Positions 21,719 to 33,500 of a stretch of DNA of 64,000 bases are shown piece after piece. Where the stretch lies: assembly GCA_951804985.1 (NCBI GenBank), contig OX638133.1, positions 53,286,622 to 53,350,621 on the forward strand, written 5' to 3'. A program made the position numbers and the translations under genes. Within the stretch, counting starts at the first letter, position 1; every line of letters starts with the position of its first letter. Source of the stretch: Dryomyza anilis (lineage: Eukaryota; Arthropoda; Insecta; Diptera; Dryomyzidae). A model generated the notes under the pieces. It made no database searches and had not been told where the DNA came from. It worked only from the letters and a program-made list of their open reading frames with translations.

Positions 21719-22785
21719 TTAACGCACTTCCGTCACAGTCGTCGGCGTTCGAAAATTACACACTGCCATCGTCTTAACTGAGCCGTGACTTAAACCATGA
21801 GGTGACAACTCGTGACCTAAAAATTCAACCATATTTTTCACAAACTCGCATTTATTTAAATTCAGAGTAAGATTTGAATCGCAAAGCACACCGAGTATCC
21901 GTTTAAGTTTTCCAAGCATTTCCGGTATCGTCTGACCACCAATAAGGATATCATCCATAGAATGCAGCATAACCCCTTTCAAAGTGTAATCCTTGATTTT
22001 TGCCATGAGCCGTTGAAAAACTGCAGGCGCGAGTCCAAACGGCATGCGTTTAAATTCAAAAAGTCCGTCTGTAGTCACATTGCAGTGTATTTGCGACTAT
22101 TCGGTTCGATGGGTATTTGGTAGTAACCACTGCTCAAGTCCAACGTCGTAAAGTACCTATACTGCATCGCTTCTTGTATACGTTCCTCAATGTTCGGCAT
22201 TATGTATATTTTTTTTTTAATTGCTGGTTCAGCCTTCTATAGTCGACGCGTACACGATCCTTGCCGCATTTCTCCTTCACCAACAACACTGGACTAGCAA
22301 AATCAGACTCAGAGTATGTGTTCATATCGTTAGCTAACAGTTCGTTGATTCCATCGGATATCATTGCTTTTTTCGGTTCAGGTATTCGGTACGGTCTTTG
22401 AATATCTGGTTCTGCACAATCTAGTTCTATACGCATTTCCATCAGATCTGGTTTGCCTAACTCACCAAGTCCGTCCGCAAACACTTCTTTGTTTTCGTTT
22501 AACACTGCCAACAAGTTTGCGCCACAAATAATGTCATCCATCGATATGGGCCGCTTTACGATGTCCCGTTGCACCTTCATCACGCATGGTTCCTTCTCAC
22601 ATTGAGCAAAATTAAATTCACCACCTTGTGTAGTTGCTTGAAAGTCATTTCTGCTAAAAATATCTTGTCCTAAAAGGGCGTCCGCAGGCAACAAATCATA
22701 ATCAACGACGTACATATTAATGGTACACGTTACTTTATCTAGCTGCAATGTTGAATACATTTTTTCGGTTGTTAATCGGATACCG
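21719..22785 (-). pseudogene. Gypsy C protease end and reverse transcriptase
   Basis: Frame 22760-22200 has 'YDLLPADALLGQDIFSR' (protease end), the RT entry 'ELDCAEPDIQRPYRIPEPK', 'FASPVLLVKEKCGKDRVRVD' and 'YRRLNQQL'. Frame 22078-21719 has 'FEFKRMPFGLAPAVFQRLM' and then 'SMDDILIGG' where YxDD is expected, so the catalytic Asp pair is kept. A one-base slip splits Gag/PR from RT at about 22785, and stops fall at about 22200-22080. Confidence 0.8.
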
Positions 22786-23941
22786 CCACAATACCTTTAA
22801 TTTTCATCGAACACGTTTCTGTCTTGATATTTAGCGTCCTAGCTACTGATTTACGAATCATATGACAATCGCTACCAGTATCGATGTAAGCCAACATTTC
22901 TTTGTTGATTACGCGCACGTGTTTCTTGCACAAATCAAAACTATTAAAACATTCTGTCTTTTTCACCGACGCACTTTTGCCACAATTCTCAGGTTCGTTT
23001 CGCGAATGTAGTTTTTGGCAATCTCTACATCGACGTCTCCGTGGTGGCTTAGGACAATTGCTAGAAATGTGCCCTTTTTCAGAACGATTATAACACGTTA
23101 TTAAATTGTCTTTTGATTCAAATTTCCCAAAACTTTGATTTTTCATATCATTTGATTTAATGTTGTTATTATTATTGTTAATTACTTTAGATGCGTTCGG
23201 TAAATTTTTTAAATATTTGTCAAGAGTTTCACGATATTTAAGTCCTTCGCGCGTATACTTTATGACTGGCGATTCACTTAAACCATATCGTTTTCCCAGC
23301 GCGCTCATGCGAAAACAATAATCGATAACTTTTTCGCCTTGCACACGCATTGAATTACTCATTTTGAAATTTACGTCCGCTTCATCGAGTCTAATTTCAA
23401 ATTCGTCCACTAGTGCCTTTGAAAATTCCGACCAATTTGACATTAAATTTTGCGAGCTGTCTAGCCACAGCCTGGCGACACCTCTCATTCGGTTGTACAC
23501 AGCCAACATAACACATTTCGAGTCCCACTCGTACGCTGTTATAGCACTATTGACACGTTCGACAAATTGTGATGCCGTTAAAGAAAGTTCGTTCGTAGGA
23601 TCAAATTTAGGACGTGTCTCTGCAATGTCCTTCACTGAGTATATATTTCGCGAAACCGACACATTTGATGGTTGGAACACAACAGCATGAGTGCTGCCGC
23701 GAACTAATTGTGCATTTTCCGAAACGCACACATTTGTTATCGCACTCATAACGTCTTCAACCATCTGTTTAAGTTCATTAATTTGATCCTGAACTGTTGG
23801 TGTCGTGTCAACTAGTTCATCAGTACCCAACGCTTCAGTCAAACGTTGCACTAATTCAATTTTTGTTTCCGTCGTGTGCAAATCATTGTCATGCAGCAAG
23901 TCGATAAGCTGCTTTTTGTTAAACGTTACAAGTTTCGGCAT
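22772..23941 (-). CDS. gag: Gypsy C Gag and protease start
   Basis: A 389-codon open frame. Residues 4-36 ('FNKKQLIDLLHDNDLHTTET') resemble a SAP-type DNA/RNA-binding helix pair. Residues 100-250 form a capsid-like region ('WSEFSKALVDEFEIRLDEAD', 'YCFRMSALGKRYGLSE'). A zinc knuckle follows, 'CYNRSEKGHISSNC', in which the second Cys is Arg and so probably does not bind zinc; a second Cys/His cluster 'CRDCQKLH' follows. Near the C-terminus 'AYIDTGSDCHMI' is the aspartic protease active site, so Gag and protease share this frame before a frameshift at about 22785. Confidence 0.85.
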   Translation of the reverse strand: MPKLVTFNKKQLIDLLHDNDLHTTETKIELVQRLTEALGTDELVDTTPTVQDQINELKQMVEDVMSAITNVCVSENAQLVRGSTHAVVFQPSNVSVSRNIYSVKDIAETRPKFDPTNELSLTASQFVERVNSAITAYEWDSKCVMLAVYNRMRGVARLWLDSSQNLMSNWSEFSKALVDEFEIRLDEADVNFKMSNSMRVQGEKVIDYCFRMSALGKRYGLSESPVIKYTREGLKYRETLDKYLKNLPNASKVINNNNNNIKSNDMKNQSFGKFESKDNLITCYNRSEKGHISSNCPKPPRRRRCRDCQKLHSRNEPENCGKSASVKKTECFNSFDLCKKHVRVINKEMLAYIDTGSDCHMIRKSVARTLNIKTETCSMKIKGIVAVSD

Positions 23942-24200
23942 TTTAAATTATGGTAAACACAAAGATACGTTGTTTTCAATTTACAAAATAATCGAAATTA
24001 TTTTGGTGTTTCGTCTTTTTGTCTCTTTTCGTTTTCGTTGCTTTTTTTTATTCTCGTAATTTCGTTTTCTTGTCTATACGTTTTCGTTTTGTTTTTTATT
24101 CGCACATTTCGTTGTTTGTCTCTGTTCGTTTCGTTTTTTCCTCGCAATTTCGTTTTCTTGTTTCTATCGTTTCGTTTTTCCCGCGCAATTTCGTTTCTCG

Positions 24201-24678
24201 TTGTACTCATGTTGTACAACAACATGTTCATAGCATTGTCCCAACGCGTTGGCAACAATGATAATAATTTGGCAAAGCGCTAAAGCTTTACTTAGACCAC
24301 ACCTCTTGCAATATAATTTTCCACTGCATAATTTTGGGACTATGTTAAAATAAGCAAAGCAGTGGTTCTCCAACAATTATACTATTTCGCAATTGGTGTC
24401 AGCCAAAAACTGCAAGTCGGACTTTCTTCAAAAGTCACGTACACCAAAATTGAGTGAAAGTGAAAACTCACTAGAACAAAGTGAAAATAGAATTTAAGAA
24501 AAGCTTGCAACGAAGGTATTGTTAATACCTTTCGTTGCAATTTAAAAGATGGTAGTAGTTTAGTTAGCCTCAAGTGGAGGTACCAAATTTAATAAAAGTG
24601 TTAAAACTATAAAAGTGTTCTTTAATTAAATAAATGTAAAATAAATTCAACTCTCAATTCAAATTTAAATTTACAACA
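24201..24678 (+). repeat. Gypsy B 5' LTR, 5'-truncated
   Basis: It shares ACTCATGTTGTAC, CATGTTCATAGCATTG, GGCAACAATGATAATAATTTGG and everything to the terminal TTTACAACA with the 3' LTR. The first ~120 bp of the LTR (TGTTGTGAATTAGCGCAC onward at 35474) are missing here. A likely polyadenylation region (AATAAATG) lies near 24628. Confidence 0.85.
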
Positions 24679-24700
24679 TTTGGCGCAGCCGGTAGGATGG
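24679..24700 (+). promoter_or_regulatory. Primer-binding-site-like sequence of gypsy B
   Basis: TTTGGCGCAGCCGGTAGGAT directly follows the LTR end ACAACA. TGGCGCAG at this place is as expected for the complement of a tRNA 3' end; similar sequences precede Gag in 17.6/297-type elements. I do not name the tRNA with certainty. Confidence 0.65.
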
Positions 24701-25747
24701 TACCAACCTCTCAAGGACCGAGAGTGGAAAGAAGGACTAAGGAAGGTGGACGAGAAAAAAAAGGAAAAGTAACCAAAATGGTAAGTGATTTAAAATTTGA
24801 ATTATTTGTTTTTTAATTTAAAAAATGAAAAGGGAGCTTTGAAAACTAGATTTAATTATATTTTGCTTTTTTTTGTTATAGAGATAGAGAGAGTTTTTAA
24901 AGTTATAAATAAAAAATGTTTAACATTCTAAATAATATAAAAAAATATAAAATCAAATATATAAAAGAAAATACACACTGCGAATCCGAACTCCGGACCC
25001 TCTAGTTTATAATAAAATAATTCATACTATTAGTATGCAAATTATAATTTTCATTAAATATAAAACGATAACACTATAAAATCAAACAAATATTTATTGT
25101 CAAAACGTATCAGTTTGGATGGCTGTTGAAAAAGAGAATTAATTTTTATATCAAATTAAATGAAAAATAAAATGCGATAAAAAAAAATCAATATATTTTT
25201 TCGAATGTAGTAACATTTAGAATTATTTAAAATTTTAATATTTTATAATATTCTTAATAATAAATTTACACTTGACATTTCTCTTAAACGACTTCTGTAC
25301 TATGAAAATAATTACATAGTAACAGTGACAGTTACATAAATTTTAATTTAATCATATTTTTATTAAAAATCGAAATTTTACAAATTGTCTGAAAAGAAAA
25401 AGGACAATATAATAATCGAAATAACACTGAGATTCCAAACTACGGACCCTCCAGTGTATAACAAATAAAAACTAAATGATTTGCTTAAATTTTAAAGCGT
25501 GTGAACACAGCACTGATTGCTGTTATGATTTTAAAAATAACAAAAAATTTATATTAAAAAATCATTGTATGTTAAATTTGTTTTTACAATCTTGAGTAAC
25601 CGAATATACACATAATTTTTTATATATATTTTTTTTTATTTAGAAAAATAAAATTATTTTTATTTTTCCAATGTTATAGAAAACAGATTTGAAAAAAAAA
25701 TAAAGATAACGTTGATTGAAAATATTTAAATTGATTGAAAATATTTA
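24701..25747 (+). other. Gypsy B untranslated leader
   Basis: About 1 kb of AT-rich sequence without a protein. GAACTCCGGACCCTC(TAG)-like text at about 24985 recurs as AACTACGGACCCTCCAG at about 25438, hinting at an old internal duplication of about 450 bp. Confidence 0.5.
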
Positions 25748-27388
25748 TTGGCAGATGCTAATGAATTAAATGCGCATATTCAAAAGCAATCTAGCGAATT
25801 GGACAGATTTTTTATAAAATTATGGTCGCAATTTGTACCAACAATACTAAATAAAGATAGTACAGCATTATTAAAACATAATATATCTAGAATTCTGCAT
25901 TTATCTAAATTAGAGGAGGCAGATAAAATAGTAGAAGAGTTACTAAATTTCCGGAATTTAAAAATTAAATCTTTTTTAGCAGAAAATGTTGAATTAGCAA
26001 GTTTAGTTGACGGGTTGAGAAAACGTTTAAACGATTATTGTTTAAAACGTACATTTCTGAGGAATCAATAAATAATTCTGTCAGACGCCAGGCAAGGGAG
26101 GAGTACGCGACGTTGGTGGAAGCGAACAACAAAATACAGGAGTTGAACGCGCGTATTAGATATTTGAACGAGAAGGTTAAGACAGCGCACGAGACATTCT
26201 TATACCACAAGGATATTATAGAAAGTGACGACATCACAACACAGGGCAACATGGGTTTAGGCGAAGTCCCGTAATTCGTTAAAAATGCGGTGCCAGATTT
26301 TGCATGTGCAGACTCATCATCGCTGAGGACGGATCTTCATCGTTTTATTGAAGGATGTGAAGTGGTGAGGGCGGAACTGAAGCCTGAACAAATGAAGGAG
26401 TTTATTAAAGGCGTTAGGGTTCGTTTACAGGGAGATGCTTTTGACTTAGTAAGTTCAAAGGAGTTTGACACAATAGACGATTTATACAATCTGTTAAGGA
26501 ATACGTACTTCGAATGTAGGTCAGTAGATGCCATATAATATGACATTAAAAAAGCCATCTCAGTATCCGGGGGAAAGTATTAGATCTTTCTCGAGGCGTT
26601 TGGTTAACCTAGTCGGCAGCATTAAGCACGATTAAATGTAAATATAATGATACGAAAGACGACCTGTTCGTTAATGAATTGAATAATTTAGTTAAAAGCT
26701 CATTTAAGTTATGACTTCGGGATTACACTTTGCGAATGCTGATGTTGAGCAGTAAACAAACAACACTGGAGAAATTGGACCGGGCATATACAAGTTTGGA
26801 ATCCATTTAAATGAGCCCTCATCGGCCTTCATGCCAAATAATCGTAATGCATCAGGTAGCCAAGGCAATGAAAAAAAGGGGACGGAAAAGAAAACACAAA
26901 ATGTAGGTATGAAGCAGCCTATACATACATGTTCTTTTTGCAATAAGAAGTTACATCAGAGGGGTGAATGTCATACACGGAGAAACACTCCGTATTGCAG
27001 TGACTGTCGTACTTATGGACATGAACAGTGTGAAGATCGTTCGGGTCAGAATGTTGTTCCAGGACATACTGCTCCCCAAGGAAGTCAGCCACCCGTACCT
27101 CAGGTAAATTGGCAAGGTGGTATCCAGAACAAATGCGGGGGTGCTCCAGGATTGAGATGCGATTGGTGCCATAGAGGGAGACACGTCGAGAGGGATTGTC
27201 GTGTTAAACGCGATACACAAGTTTTTCAAGGAAATAATGGTAATGGGAATTTTTCAAACAGGCCCGCTAAATATTGCACTTGGTGCAGAAAGGACGGACA
27301 TGTTATTATGAATTGTTATGCCAAACGCAAATATGATGCATGGAACAATAATAGCACTCCACAGGGAAACTACCAGGGGCCCAGTTAA
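25748..27388 (+). pseudogene. gag: Gypsy B Gag
   Basis: Frames 25748-26071, 26038-26274 and 26290-26538 carry the coiled-coil and capsid-like modules also seen in gypsy A Gag. The first codon is TTG where A has ATG, suggesting loss of the start. Frame 26831-27388 is the nucleocapsid: a Cys/His array with two canonical CX2CX4HX4C knuckles ('CDWCHRGRHVERDC', 'CTWCRKDGHVIMNC') plus two irregular clusters before them. The protein is broken by shifts at about 26050, 26275, 26540 and 26640. Confidence 0.8.
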
Positions 27389-27704
27389 GGCCACTAAACT
27401 GGGGACCCTTAGCAAATAGTGTAGTAGGGCCAGTAGTTGTAGAAGTTCCCAAGAGGACAATAGTTGTAGAAGTTCCCAAGAGGACACTACAACAAAATAA
27501 AACAGCAAATATTATTAAAGCAGAAAATGAAGAATAAAAAGTGAAAATACATATTGAGGAACATAGAAATCTTACAACAAAAACATATAATAAACTAAAT
27601 AATAATAATACACAACTTGACACGAATAATGAACAGAATATAGGTATTAAGGAAATTAAAAATAAACAAATTATAAAAAAATAAAGTAAAGAAAGTAAAA
27701 CCAA

Positions 27705-28448
27705 TTGAATCGGAAGTTAAAAATATTAAAATCAAGAATAATAAAATCAAATAAAAAGAAAGTTGTAATTAACTGCCCTGAAAATTTGGAAATTGTAGAT
27801 CAAACGTCTGGCAAAACTGTGGATACATTCCGTACAGGGTCGAGTATAATATGCAATGAAGTAATTTCAATATTTCTTTTTATTATTAGCGCTATGTGCG
27901 TTTTATCGTCAGAAATGTATAATAAATTCACGATTTGTAAAATTAAATTGTCTTCAATAGCTAATAATTTTAAGAGTAAATTTATGTCGAGGAAAATGAA
28001 AATAGCTTCACAATTAGACATGCATCGTAAAATATTTAACCGGCATGGAGAGTGTTTCAAGATATCCGATACGAGTGATGTGTTCATTGAAGTACCTTGC
28101 GAGGAAGCAAAAAATGGAAAACTTACTCTGTTAGTGGATTCTGGAGCTGAGGCCAGCCTGATTAAAGAAAATAGGATGGCACATTTGTCGAATTTAAAAA
28201 AAAATATTCAGAAAGATCTGAGTGGTGCTTTTGGTGGAAGCGTTAGAACCTTAGGCTCCACTAAGATTCAGCTCACAAACATAGAAAACCTGAGTTTAAC
28301 GCTACACGTTGTGTCACTTGAACAAGGGGTACCAGCAGATGGAATAGTCGGGCGTGACAATGTCTGGAACAGATCTATAATAAATGCGTTAAATAAAAAA
28401 TTACATTTTTTGATGAAGACAAAAATCACCTTGTTAAATGTCCATTAA
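27705..28448 (+). CDS. Gypsy B protease frame (247 codons)
   Basis: The C-terminal half is a retropepsin: 'LTLLVDSGAEASLIKEN' holds the catalytic DSG, and 'PADGIVGRDNVWN' is the usual flap/C-terminal loop with a Gly-rich turn. The N-terminal half is Lys/Ile-rich linker including a hydrophobic run ('IISIFLFIISAMCVLS'-like) that may be accidental. Frame continues from a degenerate linker after Gag. Confidence 0.75.
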   Translation: MNRKLKILKSRIIKSNKKKVVINCPENLEIVDQTSGKTVDTFRTGSSIICNEVISIFLFIISAMCVLSSEMYNKFTICKIKLSSIANNFKSKFMSRKMKIASQLDMHRKIFNRHGECFKISDTSDVFIEVPCEEAKNGKLTLLVDSGAEASLIKENRMAHLSNLKKNIQKDLSGAFGGSVRTLGSTKIQLTNIENLSLTLHVVSLEQGVPADGIVGRDNVWNRSIINALNKKLHFLMKTKITLLNVH

Positions 28449-28453
28449 AATCA

Positions 28454-30381
28454 TTGCAAGACATAGAAAATATTAATTTTAATCAACAAATCAGGGTACA
28501 GCCCAGAACGGCTATGCTTGTATCACTGCCGTTAAGAACAAGAATTCCTATAGTTTTGTTGCATAAACAGGAAATTCAGCCTGGAGTATATTTGGGAGAG
28601 AGTTTAACAAATGTTAGAAGAAATAGAGTATATGCATCAATTTTAAATGCCACCGATAAGGAGGTAACCATTAATAGAAATTTCAAGCCACAAAGTTCAA
28701 ATTTTAACAAATATAAAGAAGCAACAAAGGCGAATTCAACAATAAATACAATAAACTCGGTTAATATAAAAAAATAGATCAATGAATCATTAAATAAAGA
28801 AGAAGTGGCATCTTTGCAAAATATTTGCTTGTCATATCATGAAGTTTTTCATTTGGAAGGGGATGAATTAACATTCACTCCGATATTAAAACATGAAATA
28901 CCCACACCACCATTAAATCAGAAACAGTATAAACTTCCTCATATGCATAGAAATGAGATTAATAGACAAGTATCAAAGATGTTAGACGATGGAATTATTT
29001 CACCAAGCATGTCGCCTTGGAATTCCCCATTATTATTGGTACCTAAAAAGGGCGATAAAGATGGCAATAAGAAATGGAGTTAGATTTCCGAAAATTAAAT
29101 GACGTCACCATCAAACAGGTGTTTCCTATATCACGAATAGATGAGATTTTAGATAAGCTAGGTCATACTTTTCAACACTAGATTTAGCCAGTGGTTACCA
29201 TCAGGTTTTAGTTGAAGATAGTGACAAAGAAAAAACTGCTTTCAGTACAGGACTTGGTCATTTCGAATTCGAAACAGAATGCCATTCGGTCTAACGGGGG
29301 CACCTGCCACTTTTCAAAGGATAATGAACCACATACTAACCGGTTTACAGGGTATTGACTGTTTCGTTTATTTAGATGACATAGTGGTTTATGGAAACAA
29401 TTTAGCAGAACACAAGCATAGGCTATGCAAGGTTTTGCAAAAGCTGAGAGAAATTAAATACAGAAAAATGTCAGTTTTTGCGACGCGAGGTTATATGTTT
29501 AGGACATAAGTGTTCTGAGTTATGTGCCCTACCAGACCCAGCCAAAGTAGAGTGTGTAAAAAATATTCCAGTTCCGAAAAATAGGAAGGAAGTTCAAGCA
29601 TTTTTATGCTTAATTAATTATTACAGAAACTTTATAGGAGGTATGTCATTACCAATAAACTGTTTGCTTAAAAAGGACGCTAAGTTCATATGGAATGACA
29701 ATTGTCAGAATTCGTATCCGGATTTTAACGAACCCTTTTTGCTCACAACAGACGCCAGTAACGAAGCAATTGGCGCGGTTCTTTCGCAAGGTGAAGTTGG
29801 AAGCGACCGTCCGATCGCCTTTGCCAGTAGGTATCTTAACGATGCGGAAACACTCTACTATAGAGAAAGAATTTTTGGCAATTGTATGGGCAACAAAAAA
29901 TTTGAGGGCATATCTTTTGGGAAGACCATTTAAAATTTATACAGATCATCAGCGCCTAAAGGGTATAGCAAACTTAAAAGATCAGAAATCACGTTTTGCG
30001 CGTTTCCGACACAAATTATCGGAATATGATTTCGAAATTCATTACAAACCGGGAAAAAGTAATTTAAACGCTGATGCGCTTCGCCGCATACCGAATAATA
30101 CTGAAAAGGTAGTTGTAGTACAAACACGTTCAAAAACCATGAATAGAGACAAGGAAGACGATAAGAAACAGTCAGAATGCGATCTTGACGATTTGATAAC
30201 AAAGGAAAATGACAATATAATAATTCTAACTGAACCTCGGGACATAGAGACGGTAATTAAGGATTTTCACGATTCACCGTGGCGTAAAAAAATTTTTAAG
30301 AATTCGGCAACAGTACCGATGGAAGGGTATGCAGAAGCAAATAAAGGATTATGTGAAAAATTGTTCAAAATGACAGGTTAA
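28454..30381 (+). pseudogene. Gypsy B reverse transcriptase and RNase H
   Basis: In order: 'IRVQPRTAMLVSLPLRTRI' linker, 'HEVFHLEGDELTFTP', '[20 protein letters not shown]' fingers, a frameshifted stretch, '[19 protein letters not shown]', the catalytic 'CFVYLDDIVVYGNN' (about 29370), connection 'KNIPVPKNRKEVQAFL', RNase H 'LLTTDASNEAIGAVLSQGE' and 'YKPGKSNLNADALRRIP'. Frameshifts lie at about 29082, 29170, 29270, 29495 and 29870. It is the more complete reference for the homologous pieces of gypsy A. Confidence 0.85.
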
Positions 30382-30403
30382 CAAGAGTTCAAGGCGGACG
30401 AAG

Positions 30404-31243
30404 ATGCCAATGGTTCAAACTGATACACCAGTCAGACCCTTTGACAAAGTGTACATGGACCGTGTGGGTATTCTGCCTGAAACCATTTCAGAGAATAAAT
30501 ACATCTTAACGTTTCAGGACGATTTTTCTAAATTTATGTGCTGTGTGGCTATACCCGATGCGGAAGCCAACACCGTAGCAAAAGCATTCTTCAACGAAAT
30601 AGTTACACGCCACAATATACCCAAAGTATTGGTAACAGACAATGGAGCAAACTTCGTTTCCAAACTATTTACGGATACATGTAAATTGTTAGGAATTAAA
30701 AAATTACATATAACACCCTACCATCCACAGGCTAATGGGTCATTGGAACGAAGTCATCATCCACTAGCTGAATATTGACGTAGTTTTGCTAAAGAGGATG
30801 GGTCAAACTGGGACCAATGGTTAAATTCTGCAATGCATGTACATAATAACACGGTGCATATGTCGACGGGTCAAACACCATTCCGTACGTTGTACGGGTT
30901 TGACTTCGACATTCCTACGAATTTAAAGCGTAAATGTTCACATTTGTATAACGCAGAAGACTATAATAAGGTATTAAAGTACCAAATACAGCGATCACAC
31001 GAGATCGTCAGGCAAAACCAATGTAGGGCCAAGGAGGTGTCGAAAAAACAATACGACAAAAATCTCAATCCTATACAATTCAAACCACACGACATGGTTT
31101 TAATGAAAAACAAAACTAGGAAGAATAAGTTCTCTCCAATTTGGAAGGGATCCTACGTTGTCGTAGAGGGAAGTGGTCCAGTGACCACGACGATATTGAT
31201 CAAAAACAAAGATAAGAAAATTCACAATAATTTGTTAAAGGCA
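30404..31243 (+). pseudogene. Gypsy B integrase
   Basis: The core triad is visible: Asp in 'FDKVYMDRVGILPE', Asp in 'VLVTDNGANFVSKLF', Glu in 'PQANGSLERSH'. A TGA at about 30777-30779 splits the protein; the next frame (30833-31327) carries 'MSTGQTPFRTLYGFDF' and a C-terminal 'KNKFSPIWKGSYVVVEGSG' segment. The zinc-binding N-terminus is degraded: about 300 bp between RNase H and 30404 is shortened compared with gypsy A (5160-5340). The frame is cut at 31243 by a TIR element. Confidence 0.85.
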
Positions 31244-32119
31244 TCCCAGCAAACACTTAAGCTCATATATGAGCGTATTTCAATCTTTTTCCTGAGCCTG
31301 AGCGCTCAAGTTTTCGTTCAAAAATGAGTCTAAAAACATATGCGTTTCGAGCAAAATGCGTCATTCAAGTGAGATCGTTTGAATAGAATCTATTTACAAT
31401 CTCAAATTTGAGCCTAAAAAACATCTTCAACTGGAACCTAAATGCAATCTCAAAAGCGTTTCAATGAAGCATCTTGGAAGATCATGTTCATGAGCATAAA
31501 CTGCCTCTAAAAAGTATTTAAAACGGTTCATTAGTGAACATTAATAACAATTTAAATGGGCCTACAAATATATTAATTTTTTAAATATTTTAATTGCAGA
31601 ATTACAGGCTAAATAATTAATATACTAATTAACTAAAATGCATTTCTTTGGAGACTTGTTGTCCTACTGCTACATGGCCTAATTTTGATGCAACCCGAAT
31701 GCCGCATCCGCACAGACCCAACTGTCAAGAAAACACCGAATTCACATATTCCTTATTGTCCAATTGAGGCGTTTTCTTGGTGTTGATGTGCTATAAAAGA
31801 TGAGTGTGGAGGAATATTATAACTTCTTTGAGAAATAAATGATAACTTTTATTCACATTTTGGTATACTTCGAAGAACAAAGTGTCGTACACAAGTAGAT
31901 TTACGACTGCCCCTTAGAGGAGACAGACGCATCGCACCGTGTGAAAAATTGAGCCACTTTTTAGACAATTTAAGATTGAAAAAATTGTTTAAAAAAAAAC
32001 GCAGACAAATTGTTCTAAAATATTTGTCATATAAAATCACAACATTCAAGAAATAGATTCAAGTTAGATTCAAGGTACATGAGCCTGAGTGTTACTTGAA
32101 CCCTGGCGTTTGCTGGGAT
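31243..32119. mobile_element. 877-bp TIR element (ATCCCAGCAAAC ends)
   Basis: It begins ATCCCAGCAAAC and ends GTTTGCTGGGAT, perfect 12-bp inverted repeats, and lies inside the end of the gypsy B integrase frame. The inner sequence near each end also carries GAGC(c/g)TGAG-like and CTCATAT/CTCATGTA motifs. No transposase frame is visible, so it would be non-autonomous. The target-site duplication is not clear, which leaves the superfamily open. Confidence 0.7.
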
Positions 32120-33004
32120 ATCACAAATAGTGTATGCCGTTAAAACTAAAAAATTATAATATTACCCTAGCTTAGAACCCATAAAAGTAACAATATAAAA
32201 CCAATTAGATATGCGTTGACAATTAAACTCGTAGATTGCAACGTTATGAAAACATTATGCAACATATAGAAAAAATAAATATAACCATAAGATATAGAGT
32301 AATTATTAAATAAAACATCAAATAGCTCGTCATTTAGAGGAAGAAATAAATATAAATAGTTTAGGAAAAATAGTTTAAGTAACAAGCAAAAGAACATAAT
32401 ATAATAATAAAAAACATATGACATATTAAAAACAATAATTTAGTAATAAAAAAATAAAAAATAAATATATAACTATTTTAGGAGAAGAACTTATAATTTT
32501 AGAAAAAATGAGAAAAAAAAATAAATTAAGCAAAGGCAACAAATTGCCTTCATATAAAATTAAATGGAAATTTGTCATAAAATTGTCGTATTCAATGCAA
32601 ATAACGCAAACCAACAATTGCATTACTGACCTATATTTAATAGCGCAAGCTAACAATCCTTGAAAAGGGTCATTACACCCATGTGTTTCATGCTGAAGCA
32701 CATATGCAATGTGTACGAACGTATGAATATCATACGAGCGTTCATAGCTGGCATATAAATGCAGATCTTGCAGTTTGTTTTGATACCATAAACAATGCAA
32801 ATAATTATCATATACTTATATAAGTACACGAAAATAATATAATAACATATTAAACATGTTTAAAAAACAACTCCAATTATATTTAATTACATGCAGAGAA
32901 ATCATAGGTACTTTGTACATTAATATAATTCAATTTGAATAAGCTTAAATATAACAAAAACATTTTAAATGAATTTGAAGAACTTACTTATAATAATTTA
33001 AATT
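32120..33004. other. Gypsy B post-integrase region, first part
   Basis: AT-rich. Minus-strand frames at 32167-32424 and 32426-32800 are hydrophobic only because of base composition. I find no envelope-like gene. Confidence 0.4.
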
Positions 33005-33500
33005 ACTTAAAGAAGAACCAGTTGGAAAGGTTAAATCACATGGGAAATTTTAAAGTAGGTGTTATTATGATAGTTAGGATTTTCAAAATTATAGTCGGTC
33101 TAAGCCGACTGTAAATACCCTACACATATGTGTGGTAACCATTCAAAGTGGAATATAGGTCACCAGAGTGTACGAATCTTGAAAATAACTACAAACTTTC
33201 CATCTCTGAAGAAATTTCTTTCATTTGATACCCATATTTACAAATGGGTAGGTGTACCGGATTTCGATTTTTAAATATATAAGTAATCTAAATCTAAAGT
33301 TTCATTGCTCTTCAACTTTTTCTGTAATCGTGATTTCAACAGACAGACAGAAGGACAGAAGGGCATCGCTAAATCGACTCAGGAGGTCTGCTGATCAAGA
33401 ATATATATACTTTTCCATACCGGTGATGCTTTTTTCAGGGTGTTACAAACGGCGTACCAAACAGAATATACCCTTTCACTCTTAGTGTAGGGTATAAAAA
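33005..33500 (+). mobile_element. DINE-1/mini-me-like repeat, copy 2
   Basis: It starts CAGTTGGAAAGGTTAAATCACA, includes the palindrome around TAGTCGGTCTAAGCCGACT, a GACAGACAGAAGGACAGAAG microsatellite-like stretch (about 33340), the core CTGATCAAGAATATATATAC, and ends CTTAGTGTAGGGTATAAAAA. The TA and GTCT/GTCC-type segments around a conserved core are the hallmark of the dipteran mini-me/DINE-1 repeats (Helitron-related). Confidence 0.65.

Larger units (their letters stand above)
20085..24200 (-). mobile_element. Ty3/gypsy element C (5' leader through integrase, no LTRs)
   Basis: In minus order: leader (24200-23942, rich in TTTCGTTTT-like repeats), Gag (23941-22772), protease and RT (about 22900-21719), RNase H (about 21640-21193), integrase (21177-20110). 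Gag and Pol are distinct from elements A/B, E and F. The 5' side breaks at about 24200 into an LTR of gypsy B; the 3' side breaks at about 20085 next to the inverted-repeat element. No LTR of its own remains in the window. Confidence 0.85.

Noticed and set aside
32167..32800. Minus-strand hydrophobic frames as membrane proteins
   Set aside because: Explained by AT-rich composition; codon pattern shows no constraint and no homologue is recognised.
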